Assembly (NCBI GenBank): GCA_037576215.1
Contig: JBANDB010000004.1
Location: forward strand, 4,340,001-4,404,000
Source: Armillaria gallica
Taxonomy: Eukaryota; Basidiomycota; Agaricomycetes; Agaricales; Physalacriaceae
Length of the DNA stretch: 64,000 nucleotides
Reading direction: 5' to 3'
Below are positions 12,187-23,477 of the stretch, piece by piece. Below the pieces are notes generated by a model. It saw only the letters and a list, made by a program, of their open reading frames with translations, was not told the origin of the DNA and ran no database searches. Each line of letters opens with the position of its first letter. Positions within the stretch are counted from its first letter, which is position 1. Both the position numbers and the translations under genes were made by a program.

Positions 12187-12567
12187 TAATCAATCTGATG
12201 TGTATTCCGGCAATCTGTTGTTCCGGAGTTGAAATAACATGAGATTCATTCTTTGGGAGCCGTTAGGCACGGATGGGGGAGGTGGCCCGATCGAGGACCC
12301 CATTTGTTCGATCGACCTCGAGGCGTTTACCCAAACAAGCACATGCTATTTGTTCCAAGATATAGATATCTGTGATACATAAAAGTATATATACGACGAT
12401 TGCAATCCAGAGTGTCAAAAAAGGGGGTGATGGGGGGAGATTAAGTCTGATACATTACTCGTAGACATGCGTTTCCCAAGAATCAAAACGTTCCAACCGA
12501 CAGTCCGGCCAAGTGAAAGATAAATTAGTGAATATACTGCGAGATGATGGGGGGAAGGAGGGGAATA

Positions 12568-14496
12568 TTATGGCACGATATTTTCAAGGCTACTTTTCCT
12601 GCTGGCGCCAAAGGCTGCGAGGGACTTTGTTTCTTCGCCATCCATGCGCCAGATGTTGTTGGCGGGGAGGCTTCTGCGTTCCTCGTACTCGTCAAAGCTG
12701 AGATCTGCGGAGGACGTTGAGACGGGGGAGATCATGGGGCTCTGTTGTACGATGTCCTGGAGGAATGAAGGTAGGAGGGGGGCTGGAGCATGGAGCTCGC
12801 GGTGACCCGAGGTCTGGTATATGGGATAGGCATTATACTGGGTGCCGAGCTCAAATTGGCTATGTGAGCGATGGACGTGACCACGAGAATGTGGCGGCGA
12901 GGTATTGATGAATGGACGGTGGACCTGCGGGGGTGTAAGGGAGTGAGACCGGGCCGGGAGGGTGTCGTGAGTCTGTGCGAGGACAGAAGTGAGGAGGGCG
13001 ATTCGCTCGGCCTGTACGGCTGCAGAAATGGAATCGCCATTTCCTTCGGCGTCTGTCAAAGATTAAAAAAAAAGTTTGAGTGAAGGTCGGTGGGAGACGA
13101 CGAAAACGCACAAGGAAGACACGTCTGGCAGACTTTTCTGCGTCTCCAGTTGAGATAGTTACATTTCTGACAAATCCAGTCGCCGGGTTGCTGGACGCGT
13201 TAAAGTGAGGTAAGGACGAAGAGATCGGAAGCTGGGACTTACGTGAGAGATGGGTCCTCGGTTCCCCGTGTTCAGGATAGGTGGCTGCTGGCCAGGTGGT
13301 CAGACAAGCTGGGGTCGCGGATTTGAAGACTTACCGGAACACCTACGAGACCGCTGGGTCGGATCTGGCCTTGCTCGGGAAACGGTTCGTTGTCGGGCCA
13401 GTACATGATGCAGGGGGACAACGGATCGCTCGAGATATTTTGAACCTTTCCACCAACAGCAAAGGCGCGTCCAGAGGGCGTGAGGAGGGGATGGACGGAC
13501 TTTGACGGCTGCGGCGAAGGGGGAAAGGCTGGAGACTGGGGCGAGTAAGCTGGAGAGACTGGCGGCGGCGGTTGGAAGCGAGGCGAAGGCATAGGTCGCG
13601 AGGAAGGAGGCGGCGGCGTTGCCTGGTAGAGCGGGGCAGGGTTGGAACGAGGACAACCACAGCCAATGCAAGCCAAGTTGCGTCTAAAGAGAAGGTCAGT
13701 TGTTGGCCATCTTTTATACGAATCACTGACCCAAAATTATGTGCGGCACATTTCGGGGTGCTGCAGCTGTTGAAATATATATAAGCCAAATTGGAATAAG
13801 AAGGAAAAAAAGAAGGCATGCTCACATCCAGTCGCCGAGTCTGAAGCTAGTCCGTGGATTTGGTGGGTTGGACGAAAGGGTGTAGTCATTGCGCGACGCG
13901 ATATAGACAGGCTCGAGCATCATTGCTGGGGGTGGTGGTGGTGGTGAGTCGGAAGCTATGAGCGCCTAAAGAAGCGTTGAAAAGGGCCAGGATATACGTA
14001 AGGGCTGCCTTACCTGGGTCTGGATGTCGAATCTCTGCAGTTTGTGGAAGGGCTCGAGGTCGAGGTCGATGGCGGGCGCGACAATGAGCGCGGCGCTCGA
14101 CAACGACAACGCGGTGCATGCCTACAACAGACAGACGTTGTCAGGAAAAAAAATACAGTGGCGTTGTCACGTGTCGACGCGCTCTCACCTCTTGGTGTGA
14201 CTTGAACACGGCCCATACGCTCTCTCGGCTGCTATCGCGTAGGGTCCACATGGATACAGGGAGGGGGAAGTGCTGCGAAATAAATAACGAGAAAAAGGTG
14301 TAGATGATTCGTCTCACCTTGAATATGCTTGAATCTGGGGGGTAGGGAAACTGGGTAGGGATCAATACGGGGTAACGACGAAGAAAGGACGACAAACCCT
14401 GATGACTCTGGAACGGGTAGCGAGAAAGAGCTGGACTGATGGCCACTCGAGGTCAATGCTGCTCTCGCTGGAGGCAGGAGAGTAGCGGGAATGCAT
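12568..14496 (-). CDS. RanBP2-type zinc-finger protein, two fingers, disordered C-terminus
   Basis: This is a putative RNA-binding protein. The start ATG at 14496 gives MHSRYSPASSESSIDLEWPS. Spliced exons follow with SMWTLRDSSRESVWAVFKSH and then ALSLSSAALIVAPAIDLDLE. Finger 1 spans an intron: RTSFRLGDWM joins CSTPKCAAHNFG and then ACIGCGCPRSN (13.66-13.85 kb). Finger 2 reads GDWICQKCNYLNWRRRKVC near 13125-13185. Both match the W-x-C-x(2-4)-C...N...C-x2-C RanBP2 zinc-ribbon plan. Between them is a Pro/Ser-rich stretch, and the last 160 residues are Ser/Pro/His-rich and probably disordered, ending at the stop at 12568. Family knowledge: such fingers bind single-stranded RNA. No clear RRM is seen. 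It converges on EMC1. Confidence 0.75.
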
Positions 14497-14758
14497 GGGG
14501 TATCAGCTCGCAGGATCGGTATAAATGAAGCCGTCCTGGTTCGTAATTATACGTACTGGGGGAGGGAAGACGATCGTCCCCTTCATAGCAGATATATAAC
14601 CCATTCCTGACACGCAGGGATCGACAAATCTCGAGCTTTTGCAATCTGCCAACGAGGAGGAAACGTCAATTTTTCAATTTTGGAAATTAAGGTTGCGCAT
14701 TAGGTAATCTGTTCCCAGGTGCCACGGTTGCGACAGAATCGATGAGCACTCTAGTAAA

Positions 14759-17717
14759 TTAGATTCGCGTTTCAACTACGCCACTGTCAAGCAACGGCGG
14801 ATCCCGTCGTGCTGCCCGCAAATGTCCATATATCGCCTGCTGAAGCTTCATCCCGCCGATCCTGCTCACCCGCCCTTCTTTCACCAAGTACTGAGCAAAA
14901 TTTCGCCAGGCAACCGCCCCTGTTTCTTCCTTCGCAGTCTCGACCGATCGTCCCATCCTCAGCGTACTGATACTTCCAACAATGAACAGCCCCCTCTTGG
15001 CCCGTGTAAGCCCAACATTCAGCCGTCCTCTGTCGGCAAGAAATCCGATATGTCCTCCCGCGTTGTTCCGCACAGTAGAGAATATGATAATCTCCTTCTC
15101 CCGGCCTTCGAACCCGTCCACTGTCTTGATCTCGATGTCTTTGATTTGCATCGCCCGGTGCTCACCCAGTACAATCTCGAATCGCTGTCTGTACCGCGCA
15201 TTCACATTGAACAACCGCGTCAGCAACGATATCTGCGCAGCGTACGGAGCAATAATCCCAATGTCGTCCCCTGTCAGTTCCTGTAACACATTGAGAAACA
15301 CCCCGTTCCTTATATTATTTAAAATAACAACATACCGGATTCGTCAGCAGCAAGTCCTCAACAACGCTCGCCACAATGTGAGCCTCGTTCCAGTTCACTC
15401 GGCTCCGATCTTTGCTCGACTCTTCCCCTGCGTGATCAAGAAACACCACAGACGGCCGGTCCCCGTTCCCATCCTTCGTCAGGTGCTGCGAATTCGGAGG
15501 CGCAAGTCGCGACAAGATATTCCCTCCAGAATCCACCGTCCCGTCCAGTAGACTCGTCCCATAAAACTCTAGCGACGGAAATGCCGAAATCGCCGGATGC
15601 ATCCGATACTGGATATCCAGCATGATCGACGGAACTATGCCCTCGACGATGAGCCGCTCAAACAAACTCCTATCCAACTGATTCGACTTCGCTATTTGAC
15701 TCACGATTACCGGCGGGAGCTGTTTGTGATCCCCAATCAGAGCTACATGCCTAGACTGCAACCAACCAACCCCGTCAACATTGTTTCAAAAAAAGCAACA
15801 CTCGCTCACTTACTCCTTTCATCAGAGGAACGAGCGACGCTGGTTCCGTAGACATGGATGCTTCGTCAAGAAACACCACAGGAAAGTCCGTGGCCTCGAG
15901 CACGCGAGATGCGGCGGTCAGACATGTCGTACAGATCTGTTGAATATTGTAAGTACTAAGAAGCAAAGATTCACAATACAGATAGATCCAACGTACCACA
16001 TCAGCTTCTCCCAGTACGTCTTTGGTCATCTGCTGCGTCATTGCATACCAATGGGCCTTCTTCGCCTGGATCCGATCCTCCCTTTTGGCTATGGCCGTTA
16101 GCATTCCATCCAGCCGCTGAGCGAGGTCCTTTCGTCCGTCGTTGACTTTCTTGGCCAATTCCTTGGCCCGTATCGATGTGTCCTTCACCTCCCCTTCCAG
16201 CTGCTTGATTGTTTCCGAGACCTGCTCTGCCTGGGGATAAAGAGGATGGTTCTGCATCTTGTACTCGTAGGTATAGGGCTCGAGTGACGCTCGAGTCTTG
16301 CCACCAAACGCAACTCGGATGGGCTTGACTCCAGCAGCGACGAAGCCCTCGACGAGGTTATCCACAGCAACGTTAGTGTACGTACACACCAAGATAGGTT
16401 GGGGAGTCTCGAAATGGACCTGCAATGCCTTCGGATCGTGTGCAGAAAGTAGAGTAAAAGCCACATACCTTGAGTAATTTAATGGTTTCGATAATCGTCT
16501 TTGTCTTGCCCGTCCCAGGAGGCTAGCAACTGTCAGTAATTAGCAACAACATATATAACAAGCGACCCACCCCTTGCACCAGGCTAAAGCGCTCCCCAAT
16601 CATCTGCGCCATGGCTCTGACCTGCGTCGCATTCAAACCATCAATAACCGGATCACCTTCCACAACTACAGGATTCGGCCGCATGTACCTCTTCGCCCAA
16701 CTGTATATGAGCTGATTATCTCTGAACACGCCACTCGTCTCGACATTCTCGTCCATGTCCCCTTGGTCCTTGCCACGCAGGATCACGTCCCTCAAATGTG
16801 TCCCATTGAGGATCTCCTCGCGATCAGTAGCCATCACCGCCTCCTGCGACCTGACGTCCCGATGCAAGTGGTTGATTGCTTCACGCATCCGGTTATGTAC
16901 CAATGACGAGTGGCCCAAATCTAGGCGCCACGCGCCATCGAGCTCGACACTATCAAACTCGACTTGGTCGGGAAAGGACACCTTGAGCTGCAGTGGTGTG
17001 CGTGAAATGAGGGAGCCTTTTGCCGGTTCGTCCTTCAGCGGGTCAATACGAGACACAAGAACCTGTGTGCCGCTCTCGAACCGGTTCTCAGGCAGTTGCA
17101 CTCCAGGCCCACGCGTAAACGTCGCCGTTCGCCTCCCGAAGTGCTTTTCTTCAAGCCAAAAAGCAGTCATATCCGTAAGGCAATAGCCTTCCTCAGAAAG
17201 TCGCTCCGTAGACCAGGTCGAGAGACGTTGATGAAGTACTGCCTCTTCCGCTGCGATCTCTGCATCGAGGAGACCATTGAAACTAGGAGAACCGAGTCAA
17301 GCCGCATCCTGCGATAAGAGAAAGCTACGCACTGCTCGCTATACCGGTGAACGGTATGATAATAAGGCTCGTGTTCTTGCAGAACCGTCTGCTGAGGCAC
17401 TATCCGTCTCTTATGTTTTCGTTTCTTGTCCGGCTTGGCTTTCTCCCTCGAAATGGCGCGTAGACGCCAATCAAACCACGGCCGTATAGGCACTGGATCT
17501 ACCTCGGGTGGATCAGGCGTAGGGGAGTCGTAGCTTGCTAGAAAGTCTTCAGTTTCTACGAGTATTTTTGCCTGAGAGTGGTATGTCCGTCGTCTACATG
17601 GCGGCGTGCTGCAAAAGTCGCGAAGTCTTAGATGGACAAGGCTCAGTGGGGTTTTTTTGCGGGGATAACGGTGAGAAGAAGTAGATATTAAGACTCTTTC
17701 GGTGGATATAGTTGCAT
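14759..17717 (-). CDS. UPF1/SMUBP2-like superfamily 1 helicase
   Basis: This is an ATP-dependent nucleic-acid helicase of the UPF1-like SF1B group. All core motifs can be read: Q-motif region INDGLNATQVRAMAQMI-like (DPVIDGLNATQVRAMAQMIG); motif I PPGTGKTKTIIETIKLL, reached through an intron directly after FSLVQG; Ia CTYTNVAVDNLVEGF; II FLDEASMSTEPA; III GDHKQLPPVI; IV YRMHPAISAFPSLEFYG; V TVDGFEGREKEIIIFSTVRN; and VI VGLTRAKRGLFIVGS. A coiled insertion after motif Ia (AQRLDGMLTAIAKREDRIQA) fits the UPF1 1B stalk. The 5' end is uncertain. The first coding exon (ETEDFLASYDSPTPDPP) has no in-frame ATG, and an ATG at 17717 joined by a 62-bp intron with a weak donor is the best candidate. The stop is at 14759. 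Confidence 0.8.
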
Positions 17718-18252
17718 TTTTGAGGGTACGAACGAGAGCCAGCGTGAACGAGTGAATGAAGGAAAAGAATGAGATAGAGCAGGAAGTCGAGATTTTTTCT
17801 CGAGTTTCCGGACCGACCTAGCCGTAGTCACATGACCCCGGACAGTCCCAGTTAGTATAGTTAGTATAGCGTCCCCCCGGATCCCGGATTTTTCGGGAAC
17901 ATTCAGGTATGATTCCGCATGCATTTCTACCCCGGAAATTTGTCAGTCTTTTGCCAGGTATGGCACCAAATGCTGGATTCTGGCCGTTGTAGGTCTGGGA
18001 TGTTATATGGAGTTGAAGACCATGCTAAAGACTAGCGCCGCTCACGGATAATACATTTTTAGGTCAAGATATAAGGCTCCCGGCACATCGGCATTTCCGC
18101 GGAATGACAGAGAAAAATACATCACGTTGGGAAGAGCCCGGAAATGGAGGAATTTGGAACCAAAAGCTTCAAAAATGTATTATTTCCTCTCCTGCTGTAG
18201 TCACTCTCAGTTACTCTCCGTCACGTCACAGCCACGAACAAGTTCTTTTGTC

Positions 18253-18696
18253 ATGCGACCTCCAAGTCTATTCCATATCCAAACCCGTAACGTGTCTTCC
18301 TCACCATACGGCCGCACCCACGTCTGGAAACGCCGCCAGCCCGTACTACCCAACCCTGTCGTCCCAAAATTCCCCCAACGCATCATCCGCTCTGACGGGA
18401 GCTCTTTCACCCACTGGACGACCTCCCCACGGTCTCTCCTCCGTCTTACCCGGGACGTGACGAACAACCCAGTATGGAATACGGGTCTCTGGGCTGATGA
18501 AGGTGCGATGGAAGACGAGGCGAACGCGCAAGGGAGGCTGGGGAGGTTCAATCGACGGTTTGACGGTGTGGGAGGGGCGGGCAGTGATATTGACTGGATG
18601 GCTGGGTCGGGTACTGAGTCGACGTCGGGAGAGCTGGTGGATCCGAGCGAGTATATGATAAAGGCAAAGAAGACGAAGAAGAAGGGAGGGTCGTAG
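18253..18696 (+). CDS. MRPL36: Mitochondrial large-subunit ribosomal protein bL31m
   Basis: A single-exon gene of 147 codons plus stop. The N-terminus MRPPSLFHIQTRNVSSSPYG is Arg/Ser-rich without acidic residues, as expected of a mitochondrial presequence. The core RIIRSDGSSFTHWTTSPRSL followed by L-R-L-T-R-D-V-T-N-N-P-V-W-N matches the bL31m family pattern (SDGS..T..TTSP.......T.D..N.PLW). The C-terminal part is a less conserved extension ending in KAKKTKKKGGS. The ATG at 18253 is chosen over an upstream in-frame ATG at 18127 because the presequence-like segment starts there. The gene is divergent from the helicase gene. Confidence 0.75.
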   Translation: MRPPSLFHIQTRNVSSSPYGRTHVWKRRQPVLPNPVVPKFPQRIIRSDGSSFTHWTTSPRSLLRLTRDVTNNPVWNTGLWADEGAMEDEANAQGRLGRFNRRFDGVGGAGSDIDWMAGSGTESTSGELVDPSEYMIKAKKTKKKGGS

Positions 18697-19799
18697 GCGC
18701 GTTGAAAATATTTCCAGTCGTAAGACTTACCCAGCTCCCGGGAAAACTGGCCATGGTCAATCGCGCGCACTAGCCGAAGTTTTTTTTCAACGAAGACATG
18801 ACACACTGTCTTATCGCATCGTCGCGGTTACTGAGCGAATTTTCTTCGAAAATCGCCACATTTACAAGGATCTGTAAAATCACAACAATCTTTATTATGC
18901 AGTTAAGTTTTTCAAGTTATGTAGGGCAGCGCTGACCCAGATCAACGTTACTTTTTACCATGCGCATTGCGGAAGCGGCTGTGTATGCATATCCAACTTA
19001 CTATATTCTCATTCCACGAAGCCTTGAGCTTTCTTGGGTGCCAATAGTGATGTGATCAGAGGTTTGGTGGGAATGAGTGGTGCCTGTCACGCGACGCTGG
19101 ATTGCACTTCTTGCTTCGACTGCATGGGCAGGCTTTACTTCGTCTCTGATCCCCTTCCTTTTTTGTTGGGAGACTCTAATAGTACATGCCGAGCTTATAC
19201 AAAAGTTTCAGAGCTGTCCGACGCTCCAGCGTGTTGATATCAGGCAAGAACATGATGCCCAACTCGTTTATTTGAATCAATTACAAGCAATACAGAAATC
19301 CCTCGTTAACCGAACACCAGCATGACTTCAAAGAATTAAATACATCATTTACAGGAGGAACCGGTAATAATTGGGGCCCGTAGGCGCTCGACATCACCGT
19401 TACACTTTTCATCGATCGATAGGACTCAAGTCGGGTCGTACGCGCGCTGAAAGTATTTTCATGATCAGCAGACCGCCTTCATTAATGTGCTCTGCTTCTA
19501 CGTTCAACGGCTGTTTCAGTAGTGCTTGCATCGAGGATCTGTGCATTGCCAGTTCGAGCTTAATTCTCGCTATCGATGATCAAAGAATCAAAGTAACAGT
19601 GGCGTCAGGTCCCTTGCCTTGACCCATTTCGGTCCCGCTCGCTCTCCTATGTAGCTAATAAACATCCAAAAAGTACTCTTCGTTTTGTGTTGGTACAGGC
19701 GCCAAATCCCAATCAAGAGCGAACGGGTACATTTTGTGCAGAGCCGAAAGAGATATAGTGCATTCAAGCACAATTGACTTTTCTGAGTTTAAATTTGCA
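18697..19799. other. Gene-free interval
   Basis: About 1.1 kb between bL31m and the MITE-like element. Reading frames are short and show no recognisable protein. Base use is AT-richer than in the flanking genes. No tRNA-like B box or rRNA was recognised. It probably contains decayed repeat sequence, given the repeat that follows. Confidence 0.5.
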
Positions 19800-20212
19800 G
19801 GCGCTACATTTTTCGCCTAAAAAGGTTGTGATCGGGCTTCGGCGAGCTCACAGTGTCGGACATTCCTCAGACTCATATCAGAGCATGTGAGAACCTGGAA
19901 ATAATGTTGAATGCAACTGTTTACTCTGACTTCCATTTTATCGATTCCCCCCTTCAAATCGGCCCAATTCATGATATTATATCATATAATCATTTATTTA
20001 TTTCAGGTTTTGGGTGCCTTCATGGTTATCTCTCACAATGCAGAGAGATGTCACGAAGAAGAGTTATGATAGTGAGTTTCAGCATATTTATTAGTCATTC
20101 CGTCAAATAAAGATGCCCCAGGCATGTAAATGCCATATCGAACGTCGAGATAACGCTTTGCAGATACCAAACGAAGCCCGATCATAACCTTTTGGGGGGA
20201 AACTGTAGCGCC
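19800..20212. repeat. MITE-like element with ~42-bp terminal inverted repeats
   Basis: The left end (19800-19841, starting GGCGCTACA and containing AAAGGTTGTGATCGGGCTTC) is an imperfect inverted copy of the right end (20172-20212, containing GAAGCCCGATCATAACCTTT and ending TGTAGCGCC). The similarity runs on for roughly 10-15 bp outside on both sides (ACTCAG(A) motif), so the true termini may lie slightly further out. The interior has no coding capacity. Segments of it recur at 48.4-49.33 kb, partly inverted, so this is a dispersed family. It is non-autonomous; the superfamily cannot be told without the target-site duplication. Confidence 0.6.
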
Positions 20213-20377
20213 TTATACTCAGAAAGATCAGACTGTATATCGACAGCTTGCTTCATATACAGGATAACGAGACTACGTCCAGGTTAGATACAAGAGATAA
20301 GTTAGAAGATACAGAAGCGGATTAGTGATGTGTGTTGATGATACATTGCTTCATGCCAATAGTCTTCTGTTCCTCAC

Positions 20378-21408
20378 TCACCCTCCGGCCTTTCCAAGAA
20401 GTGCATAACCACCTCCCTGCGGACCGTGCAGCTTGCTATAACACCTACCACAAAGCGGTGTCCCGTCGTGGTCCCGTAAGCGCGTAGAGTCCAACAGCGT
20501 GTTGCACTCCGTGCATCGCAGGCAAGCTTTATGGTACGTCTTGCCCACCGCTTTGACCTAGTCACAGTGATAAATACCCGCTACAACGCAACAACAAGTG
20601 CTGGCTTACCTGTTCAGCAAAATAAACGAGCCCGTTGCACTTGGGACACCTCGGCGTTGTCGAAGCCCCTCCCCATTTCTTGCCAGTGGTCTGCGGTGAA
20701 ACCAGACCCAAGGCGGCGCCATATCGGGTACCGGTCGCCGTCTGGAAGAGTGGGTTTGCGGTCCGGTTTATTGCACCCAGAGTATTACTCCGCTCAAGCG
20801 TTGGAGCGAGGGACGCGTCATTGGTGGCACTGGTGGACGGGGACAGGTCTTTGAGCGCATCTTTCTCTTCGTCTTGCTCTTCCTTGGTAGCCGGTAATTC
20901 CGTGCTGCTGCGCGTTGGAGACGCAGCATAGGGGAGATTGGCTTGACGTAGATCTCGAGTTCCAAAGTTCTTTACATGGCATGATTTGCTACATGGTGTC
21001 GGTATCAGTGTTATAATAGCGCACAGAATAACGCATACCAGTAGGGCTGAAAGACGGAATGAGATCAAGGCGATAAGGATACACGAGGCGCACCTCCTGG
21101 TCGTGCTCGAGTAAAGTATACGAGTCAAGTCGTTTGTTACAGGTCGAGCATTTGAGACAGGGCTGCATGATATTGAATACTACGATAACCATTGGATTGA
21201 CGAATTTACCTTGTGATAAAGCTGAGAAAATGATATTGATTAGCGTGCTGTGGGGTAGCGGGGAATAGACTCGCCTTTCGGCCGGGGCCCATGACCTAGA
21301 AAAGTCTAAATTATGGAGAAATATATAGTACCAGCGACTCACCTGCTCAGCAGCATATACTGCCTTTTCGCAGCGAGGACATACGGGGGTACCACCGAAG
21401 GGATGCAT
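20378..21408 (-). CDS. Two-LIM-domain protein (CRP/Cypher-like fungal LIM protein)
   Basis: This is a zinc-binding adaptor of the cysteine-rich-protein type, generally linked to the actin cytoskeleton or transcription. LIM1 starts at residue 1: MHPFGGTPVCPRCEKAVYAA, then after short introns CLKCSTCNKRLDSYTLLEHD and YCKSCHVKNFGTRDLRQAN. A Ser/Thr/Glu/Asp-rich linker of about 90 residues follows. LIM2 reads PRCPKCNGLVYFAEQ, then (after an intron) KAVGKTYHKACLRCTECNTL and GTPLCGRCYSKLHGP. The zinc ligands CxxC...HxxC..CxxC...CxxC are present in both. The protein ends YALLGKAGG with TGA at 20378. The start ATG at 21408 lies only 150 bp from the divergent eIF5A ATG, so a bidirectional promoter is likely. 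Confidence 0.85.
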
Positions 21409-21558
21409 GGGCGTTGCGAGTCAAGAAGTTCAATGCCGGAAGCGGTTGCGGAGTTTGAATGCACGTGGTGAAAAAAATGATTGGGCTTCACTTGTTGACC
21501 ACTGCCCATCTCCCATCTTCATCTCCATCTTCCTATTCCCTTCTATTTCCCGTTAAAA

Positions 21559-22277
21559 ATGTCCGACGATGAACACCACAACCAAACCTTCGAGCAGGTC
21601 CGTACTTGCTCTCTGTTATCTGCGAGATCTCTCTCATCAGTTGCTTGTTTGTCTTTGCTCCTCCTTGCTCTGCCAGGCCAGCGCCGGTGCGTCCTTGACG
21701 TATCCCATGCAATGCTCGGCTCTCCGTAAAAACGGTTTTGTCGTCATCAAAAGTAAGCCAGCCAATCCCTTTTGATCGATTACGCCGTCGTCTCACCTTT
21801 TTCGCCAGACCGTCCTTGCAAGATCGTCGAAATGTCCACCTCCAAGACCGGCAAGCACGGACACGCCAAGGTTCATCTTGTCGCTATCGATGTCCGTGTT
21901 TGCCTTTTACGTCCTCTCAGTCGCTGATCGATGACCACAGATCTTCACCAACAAGAAGTTGGAAGATATTTGTCCTTCGACCCATAACATGGATGTCCCC
22001 AATGTCCAGCGTAACGAATTCCAGCTCGTATGTTCCTTTTTCAATTTCATCTCCTCTATACCAATGTTTTGTGCTCTAGGTCAACATTGACGAGGGTTTC
22101 CTTAACCTCATGACTCAGGACGGTACCCCCAAGGACGATGTCAAAGTCCCTGACAGTGAACTCGGTGGACAGATCAGCAAAGACTTTGACGATGGCAAGG
22201 ACTTGCTCGTCACCATCATCTCCGCCATGGGTGAGGAGCAGGCTATTTCCTATAAGGAGGCCCCCAAGGGCGCCTAA
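21559..22277 (+). CDS. eIF5A: Translation factor eIF5A (hypusine-containing)
   Basis: A cytosolic elongation/termination factor that relieves ribosome stalling at difficult peptide bonds. Exons: [13 protein letters not shown]; a second with [18 protein letters not shown]; a third starting [20 protein letters not shown], in which the Lys of TGKHG is the residue converted to hypusine; then [20 protein letters not shown] and the OB-fold C-terminal domain [15 protein letters not shown] ... [16 protein letters not shown]. It ends with the stop at 22275-22277 after EAPKGA. All conserved features of a fungal eIF5A are present at normal length, about 160 residues. The region just upstream of the ATG is C/T-rich, as is common for highly expressed fungal genes. 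Confidence 0.95.
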
Positions 22278-23477
22278 GTACGTCCCTTTTCTCACGCTTC
22301 TAAGCTTCTTCTCACTTTGCTCCAGTGCCGCCGGCTCTTCCCTTCTTGGAGTATGATGTGGTGTCGTTTGCAGTTATAGTTATCCCTCGTTTGTGTCCAT
22401 TCTTCATTGTAACGATGGTGTAGATCAGCAGTTATTGCAACTTTGTGACAAGTAATTCTAACAATTGAACTGTGTATGTCACTTACAACTACGCCGGTCT
22501 CACCGCACACGATACCCCACGGTAATCAGTTCCTTTTGCGCTTCTCAGTTCTTGATGTCCGCGCAGTTCGCCATTACGCAACCGTTGATCGCTTAGAATC
22601 GATTAGAAGAACATCGTGATGGTCCCGTTGCTCGGCCTGTACATTTCCATCATGCGTTTCGAATACCACGTTCAGCAGTAACTAGCTGCGAACCTCCGAG
22701 AAGTAGCTAGAATGTGCTGCAAAGCAGAATTCTCCGGCACCTCCCGCTGCACCGACAACCTATTTCAAGCCGATTCCAAATGGCCCTAGAAATAGCATTG
22801 ACTGCTGCTTCTGCATCGCTGAGCTTTGTGGGCGTCTGTGATTTTTTTGAGATTAGAGGTTGTAATTTGTGTATAAAGAACGTTCAGCACTAAAAGGCGG
22901 GCCTGAGAAAACCAACGACGGCATTGCGGCAGTAACATCGGCGATGTTAAGAAATATCATAGTACAGCTGAAATTTTACGATACCGTAAGAGTCGACAAT
23001 GCTTAGACTCTCCTGCAGTCTCGAAAAAATCCATTTCTATTTCTTCATGTGCATACATTCATTTTTTCTAGATATATGTCGGTTCGGTACCTTTTTCACC
23101 TGACTTGGACATTTGAACCCTCAAATATCCAACAGGAAGTCGGTGCGCGACAGTTTGCCAGTGTGCCAAGTTCCAAACATTGAACATTCTCATACGAAAG
23201 ACCGGAAAGCGTCAAGGTAACTCGGGAAGTGATACCTCTTACACGGTGTAAGATCGAGATTGAACAATCGACTCAATACTGAAGCCGTACCATATCAATA
23301 CGCGGTGTCAGACTTTGAGCGCTAGCGTCGACAGTAAATACTACCGTCGCAGAACGCACCTTGAAACAGTATGAACGGGCACGATTCAATAGAAAACCGG
23401 AGCCCGGGGCCGCCATCTACTAATTCATCGTTGATACTTACCAAAAACATTGTTCGTGATCTATTGTACATCGTATC
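22278..23477. other. Gene-free interval
   Basis: 1.2 kb between eIF5A (ending here) and the HExxH protein (also ending here), so it holds two 3' flanks. Only short frames exist, with no recognisable domain, repeat or tRNA. It may contain decayed sequence; I see nothing else. Confidence 0.5.

Noticed and set aside
13300..13825. Alternative overlapping frames in the zinc-finger gene
   Set aside because: Proline/serine-rich shadow frames; only one frame carries the zinc-finger cysteines and joins by consensus splice sites.
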